Under the pieces are notes generated by a model. That model worked only from the letters and a program-made list of their open reading frames with translations. It did no database searches and was not told the DNA's origin. 64,000 nt of DNA from Atribacter laminatus. GTDB lineage: Bacteria; Atribacterota; Atribacteria; Atribacterales; Atribacteraceae. The translations under genes were made by a program, and so were the position numbers. Location: NCBI RefSeq assembly GCF_015775515.1, contig NZ_CP065383.1, positions 1,488,001-1,552,000 of the forward strand, written 5' to 3'. Below, one piece after another: positions 55,424-62,638 of the stretch (position 1 is the stretch's first letter; each line of letters begins with the position of its first letter).

Positions 55424-55858
55424 TTGGATAGAAGACTTTACCGTTCGCGAACTGATAAAATTTTAGGTGGAGTATGTTCTGGAATAGCCAAATATTTTGA
55501 AGTCGATCCGACAATCATTCGATTAGTTGCTGTTGCTCTCATTTTTGCCGGTGGATCAGGAATATTAGCGTATATTATTGCCTGGATAATCGTTCCCGAA
55601 GAGCCATCAGGTGAGGTAGAGCAGGATGATAAAACTATTGAGGTGACTCCGGAAAAAAAAGAGGAAGATGAGAAAAAGCGAGCAAAAAATCTCGAGCTTC
55701 TTGCCTGGGTTTTAATTGTGATTGGGATCATCTGGGTGGCACGCTATGCCTTTTCTTGGTGGTTCCCAATTTTCCCCTGGTTTGGTAAGGTAGCTTTTCC
55801 AGTCATTTTAATTTTCTTGGGTATTTTGCTGGTCATTACTTTAAGGAAAAAATCTTAG
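55424..55858 (+). CDS. PspC-domain membrane protein
   Basis: The 144-residue protein starts (M)DRRLYRSRTDKILGGVCSGI, the PspC domain, followed by a membrane helix (IIRLVAVALIFAGGSGILAY), an acidic-basic linker and two further helices (LLAWVLIVIGIIWVARYAFS; FPVILIFLGILLVITL). PspC proteins sense envelope stress in phage-shock systems; in many bacteria they act without PspA. I chose TTG 55424 after AAGGGGG, which matches the family N terminus; the frame's earlier TTG does not. It is the first chromosomal gene right of the element. Confidence 0.85.
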   Translation: MDRRLYRSRTDKILGGVCSGIAKYFEVDPTIIRLVAVALIFAGGSGILAYIIAWIIVPEEPSGEVEQDDKTIEVTPEKKEEDEKKRAKNLELLAWVLIVIGIIWVARYAFSWWFPIFPWFGKVAFPVILIFLGILLVITLRKKS

Positions 55859-55924
55859 CGGATAGGTTACCTTGTTACTTTGCAGCATTAAATGATAATG
55901 AAGCCAATTATTTAGGAAAAATTT

Positions 55925-56115
55925 CCCCCTCACCTTAATCCTCTCCCACCAGGGGAGAGGAAAGGAAAGAAGGAAATCTCTCCAACCAGGAGAGAGGGAA
56001 AAAAAAGAAAAAATGGGAGAAGAGAAGATGAGGGTGAAAACAAAGATTCGATATGTCATGACATGTTGCTAGATTAAATAAGGAACGGGCGCAATAAATT
56101 GCGCCCCTACAAAAG
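55925..56115. repeat. Dispersed palindromic repeats
   Basis: Contains CTCTCCCACCAGGGGAGAGG (55944-55963) and the palindromic block with CGATATGTCATGACATG (56049-56065) and GGGCGCAATAAATTGCGCCCC (56088-56108). These match the backbone families and mark the return to chromosomal sequence right of the element. Confidence 0.78.
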
Positions 56116-56132
56116 GCTTGTCGTTTAGATTC

Positions 56133-57938
56133 TCATTTTACAAATTCGAGAATGCCAAAGAATGATGGTGCGTGAAAGGTCCCAGGTGTTGGTGACCACC
56201 CGCTAAATTCCCCCAGAATGATATCGGTTCGATTGAAGTTGATTCTCCACCGATCTCCCGGTTGAGGAGTTGAGATTTCCAATTCGGAAAAAGGAATTGC
56301 AATTTCTACTGTCCAGCCGTTGGTTTTTTCCTGTGCGGCGACTTCCCAGTTAGCATTCCAGGAAGGTCCAGATCGAGAAAAACTATCATATTGAGTTCCG
56401 ATTGAGTTCAGGGATAAATGGTAGTAAAAGCTGCTGCTAAACCAGGGATCAATAAAAACCTCAACCGAATCATCATAAAAAACTGGTCCATCCTTTTGGT
56501 AAATAGTGATTTTGCGATTTTGAGAAGGAGAATCATCTATCTGGAAAGCGACATAAAGATGAGTAGATGAAAAAAGACAAGCTACGGTGGTTTGGCTTCT
56601 GGCCAACCCTTCTCCGGTGATAAGGGAAAATTCATTTTGAAAATCAGCATTTTCCCATGATTTTTCAAGAAGTAATCCATCGACCTGGATTTCTTCTTGA
56701 ATGAGTTGAGCTTTTATGGTTCGGGGATTGGGGTGAGAATATCGAACGACTTGGACTTTCTCAGCTGGAACCAGAGAATTGAGGTGTTTTCGGGATGGAG
56801 CTTCGGCTTTTTCTTGGAAGGGTCCTTGTTTTAAGGAATCGAGTATTTCGCTGTTTAGATAGGGGTATGCAAAGATGACTGAACCTTGAAATTGAGCCAA
56901 ACGTGAGAATTCGACCATTTGGGAAAGGTTTTCAATATCGGGAAGGTTAAAGGCTTGGATCCCGGCAAAAGCCGGTAGATTTCCTAATAAAAAAGTATTG
57001 ACCCAAAAGGTTAATCCTTTCATCTCATTCACCCTTGAGCTGTAAGTCATAGGGATCAATACATCCAAGTAATGATTTTCTGCCCAGGAAGGCCAGTTTT
57101 GCAGAAATCCGGGATTGAGCTCGATTGGCATCCCTCGGGGTTGAACGGCTACTGAAAGGATGATGTTCGGTTTAATTTGGTGAACTCTGGTATTTATTTC
57201 TGCTAGGAGGTTAGTGACCGATTGGGCTCGGTAATTATTCCAGAGACGATAGATATCCGGTTGGGTGAAAGGATCGATTGCAATTGGGTCTATACCGTAT
57301 TGTGATAAAAAATGCTCCCGATGTTCCTGAGCGTAACAGGTATCGGCAATGGTTGTATCCGGGAATCGCAGATAATCAAGATGAATTCCATCTAAATTAT
57401 AATTTTGGAGAACGTCGATAAGAAGTTCGGTATAAAATTCTTTGACTCCCTGGTGGAGAGGACATACCCAATAAAAGTGATTTTTCCCCTGTTTATATCC
57501 AACCGTTCCATTGCGCTGAATGGATTGCCAAGCAGGAAACTTTTCCAGAAGTTCTCCGGGTTGGTTAAGACCGACATAAAACATGTCAAACCAGGCATGC
57601 ACCTGCACATTGTAACGGTGAGCCGATTCGATAAAGACTGCAAGAGGATCAAGATTAGATTTTTCATATACTTCCATTTGACGGGCGAGCCCCTGTTGAG
57701 CTAAAAAATCTGAAGGATAAATGGTTTTACCCAGATAAAAAGATTCAACCAGAATAGCATTGAAATGAGCTGATGCCAATTCTTTGACCATGGCTTCAAT
57801 ACCATCGCGGGTATTGGGGATGCTTCTCACATCGATCCATACCCCGCGAAATTCAGGGAGAGCATGGGTCAAGGTTGAAGTAGACAGGATAGTAAAAAGG
57901 ATCAATAAAATACAAAATAGAAGGCCTTTTTTTGGCAT
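56133..57938 (-). CDS. Exported glycoside hydrolase-like protein (GHL10) with CBM9-like domain
   Basis: The 601-residue protein has a signal peptide (residues 1-26), then a GHL10/DUF187 TIM barrel: FRGVWIDVRSIPNTRDGI, HFNAILVESFYLG, HAWFDMFYVG, NLDGIHLDYLRFP with the likely catalytic Asp pair near residue 188, and LIPMTYSS. From about residue 410 a CBM9/DOMON-like carbohydrate-binding module follows (QVDGLLLEKSWENADFQNEF, YDDSVEVFIDP, WTVEIAIPFSEL). Such proteins act on peptidoglycan-linked or other polysaccharides outside the cell; the substrate is unknown. It is divergent from the LacI operon. Confidence 0.85.
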   Translation of the reverse strand: MPKKGLLFCILLILFTILSTSTLTHALPEFRGVWIDVRSIPNTRDGIEAMVKELASAHFNAILVESFYLGKTIYPSDFLAQQGLARQMEVYEKSNLDPLAVFIESAHRYNVQVHAWFDMFYVGLNQPGELLEKFPAWQSIQRNGTVGYKQGKNHFYWVCPLHQGVKEFYTELLIDVLQNYNLDGIHLDYLRFPDTTIADTCYAQEHREHFLSQYGIDPIAIDPFTQPDIYRLWNNYRAQSVTNLLAEINTRVHQIKPNIILSVAVQPRGMPIELNPGFLQNWPSWAENHYLDVLIPMTYSSRVNEMKGLTFWVNTFLLGNLPAFAGIQAFNLPDIENLSQMVEFSRLAQFQGSVIFAYPYLNSEILDSLKQGPFQEKAEAPSRKHLNSLVPAEKVQVVRYSHPNPRTIKAQLIQEEIQVDGLLLEKSWENADFQNEFSLITGEGLARSQTTVACLFSSTHLYVAFQIDDSPSQNRKITIYQKDGPVFYDDSVEVFIDPWFSSSFYYHLSLNSIGTQYDSFSRSGPSWNANWEVAAQEKTNGWTVEIAIPFSELEISTPQPGDRWRINFNRTDIILGEFSGWSPTPGTFHAPSFFGILEFVK

Positions 57939-58079
57939 GGGAGCGTTCTCCTTCAGCTTGAATTGGAATTTTATTCATTATTCCAAAGCCATAACTGAAA
58001 TGCAATAGTTTGAGAAAATAGAGTAAGGGGACGAGAAAAGACTGAGGGGGAGGGAGAGAGGAGGAGTTAAAGCAGAAGG

Positions 58080-58160
58080 GAAGAAGGCTCAGTATGGCTG
58101 ATTAAAGGCACACCCCCCTGTTTCCCCCCTCAATGGGGGAATTAATAAGATGGGATTTTC
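58080..58160. repeat. Dispersed repeat
   Basis: GGCACACCCCCCTGTTTCCC and CCCTCAATGGGGGAATTAAT, followed by AAGATGGGATTTTC, is a diverged member of the family seen at 16400-16455, 16695-16750 and 29395-29445. It sits directly before the operon promoter. Confidence 0.7.
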
Positions 58161-58170
58161 CGTTTAGATA

Positions 58171-58200
58171 TTGACATATTTTGTATTTATTAGTTAAAAT
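58171..58200 (+). promoter_or_regulatory. Sigma-70 promoter of the LacI operon
   Basis: TTGACA at 58171-58176, an 18-bp spacer, and TAAAAT at 58195-58200. This is a near-consensus housekeeping promoter placed 58 bp before the deacetylase start. A LacI-type operator begins in the next base. Confidence 0.75.
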
Positions 58201-58213
58201 GGTAACGGTTACG
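58201..58213 (+). promoter_or_regulatory. LacI-family operator, primary site
   Basis: GTAAC-G-GTTAC at 58202-58212 is a perfect dyad with 5-bp arms around one base, just downstream of the -10 box where the transcript should start. A second half-site, GTTTAC, follows near 58219. Its position would let the LacI-family repressor encoded two genes on block transcription. The binding itself is inference. Confidence 0.65.
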
Positions 58214-58258
58214 TATTCGTTTACAATTATTCATTTTTGAAAGAAAAGAGGGTAAAAG

Positions 58259-59158
58259 ATGGATATTTCAGTTGTCATTGGAGTAGATACCGAAACTGAT
58301 ATAGGAAGTTTTACACCTTTTTATAATGGAGTCAAAAAAGGAACACCGCTTTTGATGGATTTGTTTGAAAAAAAAGGAATACCTGCAACTTTTTTTATGG
58401 TTGCCGAAGCAGCACAAAAATTCCCGGAACTCACTCGTGAAATTAAACAAAGAGGTTTTGAAGTCGGTTGCCACACTATTCATCACGAGACGATTGGTGA
58501 TCCGCTTTTTGAGATTCCGTTGGTCAAACCGATTTTACCCGAAGAAGTGCCCCATCGACTTGAAGTGGCTACGGCAATGATTGCTGAAGTTATTGGAGAA
58601 ACTCCCCAATCTTTTCGAGCCCCCAGGCTTTGGGGAAGTACTATTATGGTGAATACCTTAGAAAAATTGGGCTATCTCGCCGATGCTACTTATCCGCTTT
58701 ATTACTTTCAAAAAAGAGTTACTCCTTATTATCCATCAGCGAAAGATTGGACTCAGGAGGGAAACCTTTCCATTCTTGAAATACCAAATTTTGCTGATCT
58801 CACCATAGAAAGCCATGATCAATATGGAAGGGATCGAGATCAATGGCCTCTTTTCCGAACCGAAGGTGCTGAATCATTGATGAAGCATGTCAATAATATG
58901 ATTACTTACTGTGACGAAAGAGATAAACCGGCGGTATTTTGTTTCTACATACATCCCTGGGAATTTATTGAAATGCCTTCTCGCCTTTCATATGGAGAGG
59001 CCACCGTTGAGCCGCTTCCTTTTATAATCCAAAACTGTGGACCTCGAGCCTTGACTGAACTATCTAGTGTTATTGATGCATTTAAAAATAAAGGTGCAGC
59101 TTTTTATTCAGCAGCAGGGCTGGCTCGACAGTGGAGAGAAAGAGTGAAGAAAAGCTGA
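58259..59158 (+). CDS. NodB-type polysaccharide deacetylase family protein
   Basis: The 299-residue cytoplasmic protein (no signal peptide) has the NodB homology fold: GVDTETDIG with the metal Asp (about residue 10), FFMVAEAA, GCHTIHHE with the His pair (about 72-76), SFRAPRLWGS (about 121) and FCFYIHPWE (about 226). Lack of export and the long insert resemble PuuE/allantoinase-like or cyclic-amide hydrolases more than cell-wall deacetylases. As first gene of an operon with a creatinase-like protein and an importer, it may hydrolyse an imported amide or N-acetyl compound. It follows GAGGGTAAAAG. Confidence 0.82.
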   Translation: MDISVVIGVDTETDIGSFTPFYNGVKKGTPLLMDLFEKKGIPATFFMVAEAAQKFPELTREIKQRGFEVGCHTIHHETIGDPLFEIPLVKPILPEEVPHRLEVATAMIAEVIGETPQSFRAPRLWGSTIMVNTLEKLGYLADATYPLYYFQKRVTPYYPSAKDWTQEGNLSILEIPNFADLTIESHDQYGRDRDQWPLFRTEGAESLMKHVNNMITYCDERDKPAVFCFYIHPWEFIEMPSRLSYGEATVEPLPFIIQNCGPRALTELSSVIDAFKNKGAAFYSAAGLARQWRERVKKS

Positions 59159-59159
59159 A

Positions 59160-59170
59160 AACGGTTACAA
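59160..59170 (+). promoter_or_regulatory. Secondary LacI-type operator
   Basis: AAAACGGTTAC around 59158-59168 matches 9 of 11 positions of the primary dyad and lies between the deacetylase and the lacI-type gene, about 25 bp before the latter's start. It could serve DNA looping or autoregulation; this is inference. Confidence 0.5.
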
Positions 59171-59192
59171 AAATAAGTCTAAAGGAGAGACT

Positions 59193-60224
59193 ATGCCACC
59201 AACCATTCGAGATGTAGCACGAGAAGCTGGTGTAAGTGTTGCAACGGTTTCTCGGGTAATTAATGGCTCTGAAGCCGTCAGTGATGAAATCAAAGACCGG
59301 GTTTTGAAGGCAATCAACCTTTTAAACTATCAACCCAATCTGTCCGCTCGGTTTTTAAGCCAGAAAAAGCATCCCTTTTCCGATAATACCAAATATGTTG
59401 GTGTGCTTTTTGGTGAATACGTTCATTCTGATCATTATTTTTTTTCCAGTGTTATTTCTGGGATTGAAAAAACCATGTTTGAAAAACGGCTTAATGTAGT
59501 GATTTCTTCAGTTTCCCAACGTGACAATTACACCCCTCTCGATCTTCCCCTTTTTATCGCTGAAAAAAGTTTGAAATACCTGATCGTTATTGGAGAAACC
59601 GATCCAAAATTTCTTTTTTATTTGAAAGAAAACGGTTTTATTGTGGTAATGGTAGATGATATCGGTCCAACTGGCTTTGATTGTGTTCTTTGTGATTATA
59701 AAAGGGGAGCTCTTGAAGCAGTCGAATATCTGGTAAATTTAGGTCATAAAAATATTGGCTTGATAGCCGGCGCGGAACATCATTATTTTTCTCGAGCTCT
59801 TGAAAACAGCTACCTAAAAGCTTTGCAATCAAACGGTATTCCAATTCGCCGTGAATATATTGTTTACAATGAGGATTTTAATGTTGATGGAGGGGCACGG
59901 AGCATGGAAAAACTTTTTTCGCTTTCCCATCCACCTACTGCCATTTTGACCAATGATGAAATGGCAGTTGGGGTATTACAAAAAGCAAGTGAAATGAATA
60001 TAGTTATTCCAGAAAAACTTTCGGTTATGGGATTTGATGATATTGAGATGGCGCGGTTTTTTCACCCTCCGCTTACTACTATGAAAATCCCAGGATCAGA
60101 AATGGGACGTTTAGCGGCTAAACTAGTTATTGATAAGATGCAGGAAGGCGAATCCCTTCCTGCTCAAAGAATTGAGTTGTCTCCTATCCTTGTTGAGAGA
60201 AAGTCATGTATTTCCTTCAAATAA
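59193..60224 (+). CDS. LacI-family transcriptional regulator
   Basis: The 343-residue protein has the canonical N-terminal HTH (IRDVAREAGVSVATVSRVIN at residues 4-23) with hinge helix (NYQPNLSARFLSQKK), then a periplasmic-binding-protein-like effector domain: SHPPTAILTNDEMAVGVLQK and LSVMGFDDIEMARFFHPPLT. It is encoded within the operon it most likely represses, after the deacetylase gene and behind AAAGGAGAG. The inducer is probably the substrate of the RbsB-type importer downstream. Two GTAAC-type dyads are candidate sites. Confidence 0.93.
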   Translation: MPPTIRDVAREAGVSVATVSRVINGSEAVSDEIKDRVLKAINLLNYQPNLSARFLSQKKHPFSDNTKYVGVLFGEYVHSDHYFFSSVISGIEKTMFEKRLNVVISSVSQRDNYTPLDLPLFIAEKSLKYLIVIGETDPKFLFYLKENGFIVVMVDDIGPTGFDCVLCDYKRGALEAVEYLVNLGHKNIGLIAGAEHHYFSRALENSYLKALQSNGIPIRREYIVYNEDFNVDGGARSMEKLFSLSHPPTAILTNDEMAVGVLQKASEMNIVIPEKLSVMGFDDIEMARFFHPPLTTMKIPGSEMGRLAAKLVIDKMQEGESLPAQRIELSPILVERKSCISFK

Positions 60225-60248
60225 AAAATATTATTTAAAAGGAGAGAA

Positions 60249-61424
60249 ATGAATATGCTATTACCGGAATATGAAATGAAATCTCGCTTAAAAAAAGTAC
60301 AAGATCTTCTTGTCGCAAAAGACCTTCCTGGGACTTTAGTATATTACGATGAACTCAACATAGCTAATGGGTGGTATCTATCCGGTTGGTGTCCACAATT
60401 TGAAAGCGGCTGTCTGTTTGTTCCTCGTCAAGGTGAGCCGATGATTTTGGGAGGCCCAGAATCAGAACCTTTTGCCAAGACCGACTCAGCGATTAAAAAG
60501 ACCAAAAATATACCGGTTTTTATGGTTCCCGAAGAAGAATACCCGAACGCTACCATATCTTCTTTTGCCGAAGTTTTTGATGAAATTGGCATTAAAGGGA
60601 AAAACCAAAAGCTGGGTGTGGTTGGACTGGATAAGATGCCCTTCGGAGTCTATCAGCTACTCAAAAAAGATTTATTGGGAATTGGCCTGATTGATATTAC
60701 CACTGAATATGAACAATTTCGCAAGATTAAATCACCATGGGAACAAGAACAAGTCAGAAAAGCCTTTGCCATCGCTGACCAAGCTTTCCAAATGATGAAA
60801 CCTCTGGTTCGAGAAGGTATCTCGGAGATCGAAATTGCTGGTGCTGGAGAAGGGAAGGCTCGTTCCTTAGGAGCAAATTGGTTTGCTTTTAAAGCGATCG
60901 TTGCTAGCGGGGAACGAACCAGTGGAGTAGTTCCTACTGCATCGGATAAAAAATTGCAAATCGGTGAGACGGTGATGATGGGACTTAGCCCTCGATATAA
61001 TGGTTATGCAGGGGTATTTGGCTATACCATGGTAGTTGGAGGGAAACCAAGCGAAGCACAACGCCACTGCATCAATGATATGGTTGAAGCCTATCGGATT
61101 ACTAAATCCAATTTGAAGCCGGGGATGATTGGAAAAGATATTAATGCTGTAACCCATGAATTTGTAACCAAACAAGGATATGGAAAAAATATCGTTTGCC
61201 CTTTTGCTCATACCATAGGACTTATGGAGGCTGAAGCTCCCTTTTTTGGACCAAATAGCAACGATGTTTTACGGCCCGGAATGACAGTCTGTGTGGATGT
61301 GAGTGTCTTTTCAGTCCCGGATGTAAATGGAGTTCGGTTCGAAAGCGCTTTTCTCATTACCGATAAAGGTCCTGAGCCTCTTTCGCCCTATATGGATCAA
61401 CTGATATTGAATACCAAAGTTTAG
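60249..61424 (+). CDS. Creatinase-like M24-family protein
   Basis: The 391-residue protein has the creatinase_N domain (residues 8-150) and the pita-bread M24 domain. In metal-dependent aminopeptidases two Asp residues lie in a 'D-x-G...D..R' stretch; here that place reads MGLSPRYNGYAGVFGYTMVV with no Asp, whereas the His of FAHTIGLMEAE and the Glu of NGVRFESAF are kept. This pattern is that of creatinase and other metal-free C-N hydrolases of the fold, not of Xaa-Pro peptidase. It follows the lacI-type gene by 24 bp behind AAAAGGAGAG. A substrate like a creatine-type amidino compound is inference. Confidence 0.82.
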   Translation: MNMLLPEYEMKSRLKKVQDLLVAKDLPGTLVYYDELNIANGWYLSGWCPQFESGCLFVPRQGEPMILGGPESEPFAKTDSAIKKTKNIPVFMVPEEEYPNATISSFAEVFDEIGIKGKNQKLGVVGLDKMPFGVYQLLKKDLLGIGLIDITTEYEQFRKIKSPWEQEQVRKAFAIADQAFQMMKPLVREGISEIEIAGAGEGKARSLGANWFAFKAIVASGERTSGVVPTASDKKLQIGETVMMGLSPRYNGYAGVFGYTMVVGGKPSEAQRHCINDMVEAYRITKSNLKPGMIGKDINAVTHEFVTKQGYGKNIVCPFAHTIGLMEAEAPFFGPNSNDVLRPGMTVCVDVSVFSVPDVNGVRFESAFLITDKGPEPLSPYMDQLILNTKV

Positions 61425-61454
61425 TATTTAAGTTTGGTGAAAGTTTTTCTTTCT

Positions 61455-61465
61455 AAGGGGGTGAT
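61455..61465 (+). promoter_or_regulatory. Orphan Shine-Dalgarno-like site, second copy
   Basis: AAGGGGGTGAT ends exactly 66 nt before the GTG of the RbsB-type gene, which has its own AAAGGAGGAG. Its spacing to the gene is identical to that of AAGGAGGTGAT at 3483-3493 before the other binding-protein gene. Only a short GTG-initiated frame (11 codons) overlaps it. Confidence 0.45.
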
Positions 61466-61531
61466 ATTAAAACTGATCAAAATGATATTTTAAATAACTA
61501 AAGGATACATTTTATAAAGGAGGAGTAAGCT

Positions 61532-62572
61532 GTGAAAAAAAGATTAGTATTTTGCATTTCAATTTTGGTGATTGCTTTTATTCTTTCGGTAGGATTTTAT
61601 GCTGGAGCCCAAGATAAGTTAGTAATAGGCCAAGTATTTTGGGGTTTGCACGATTCCTACCAACAAGCTCATCAGGTGGCAGCGAAAGCCTATTGCGAAT
61701 CCTTAGGAATTGAGTATATCTCGATGGATGGGCAAATGAAGCCAGAAGTCCAAGCGGCAGCGATGGAGGATCTCATCGCTCGTCAGGTTGATGGAATCAT
61801 TTGCCAAGCCTACGATCAGGCAGCTATGGAAGTGTCGATTGATGCTGCTCAACAAGCTGGGATTCCAGTGGTTTCATTCGTAAATGTGAGCTCGGGAAAC
61901 GTGAAATATCCAACTATGCAAATCGATGAAAAACAGGGAGCTATTGCTATGGGAGAATTGGCAGCTAAGAAGATTATGGAATATTTCCCTGGGAAAAAGA
62001 TAAAAGTTGCCACTATTAGCGATGCCTCCATCGAATGGGCTCATGAGCAGAGAACCAAAGCTTTTATTCAAGGAGTGCAAAATGTTGCTCCAGATATGGA
62101 ATGGGTATTCAATGGTGGGAAGAGTAATCGAGAAATCGCTTATAGCACTGCAGAAGATATACTCCAGAGTTTCCCTGATGTCAATATTATGTTTGGTTAT
62201 GATGCAGAAAATGTCTTGGGATCATTAGCGGCTTTTGAAGCGGCAGGGCGGGGAAACGCCAAGGATAGAATTCCAGTATCAGAGATTTTTGCCGGTGTGG
62301 ATGGTTCGGTTCCCGAATTGGTAAAAGTTGCTGATCCAAACTCAGCTTTTAAACTCACTCTGGCTTTGCAACCAAAGAGCAACGCCAAAAAATGTATTGA
62401 TATGCTGCTTAAAATAATTAATGGGGAATTGGATATGCATGCAACTGATAAAAACGAAGCCGTAGTATCTTTTGTTGTTAATGGATGGGATATGAGCAAG
62501 GAAGAAATCGAACAATTCGTGAAAGATGAATGGGCATTGGAAGTTGATTTAGCTAAGGAAATAGGAGAATAG
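61532..62572 (+). CDS. Sugar-type ABC transporter binding protein, RbsB-like
   Basis: The 346-residue periplasmic binding protein has a signal peptide (residues 1-27, ending YAGAQ) and a type-I fold: KLVIGQVFWGLHDSYQQAHQ, AYCESLGIEYISMDGQM, MEDLIARQVDGIICQAYDQA (about 80-99), AQQAGIPVVSFVNVSSG, IMFGYDAENVLGSLAAFEAA. This is the CUT2 class, which imports pentoses, hexoses, autoinducer-2 and also some non-sugar compounds. GTG 61532 has AAAGGAGGAG in front. An RbsA-type ATPase gene follows; the permease must lie beyond the window. Confidence 0.9.
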   Translation: MKKRLVFCISILVIAFILSVGFYAGAQDKLVIGQVFWGLHDSYQQAHQVAAKAYCESLGIEYISMDGQMKPEVQAAAMEDLIARQVDGIICQAYDQAAMEVSIDAAQQAGIPVVSFVNVSSGNVKYPTMQIDEKQGAIAMGELAAKKIMEYFPGKKIKVATISDASIEWAHEQRTKAFIQGVQNVAPDMEWVFNGGKSNREIAYSTAEDILQSFPDVNIMFGYDAENVLGSLAAFEAAGRGNAKDRIPVSEIFAGVDGSVPELVKVADPNSAFKLTLALQPKSNAKKCIDMLLKIINGELDMHATDKNEAVVSFVVNGWDMSKEEIEQFVKDEWALEVDLAKEIGE

Positions 62573-62583
62573 AAATGAAGTCT

Positions 62584-62619
62584 TAGGGAGACGGGAGAAG
62601 GTACGCTCCCATCTCCCTA
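62584..62619 (+). promoter_or_regulatory. Hairpin between binding-protein and ATPase genes
   Basis: TAGGGAGACGGGAG and CTCCCATCTCCCTA pair over 14 positions with one mismatch around an 8-base loop. No T-run follows. Such hairpins usually stabilise the abundant upstream mRNA and reduce read-through to the less needed ATPase gene. Confidence 0.6.
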
Positions 62620-62638
62620 CTTTAGGAGAATTAATCCT

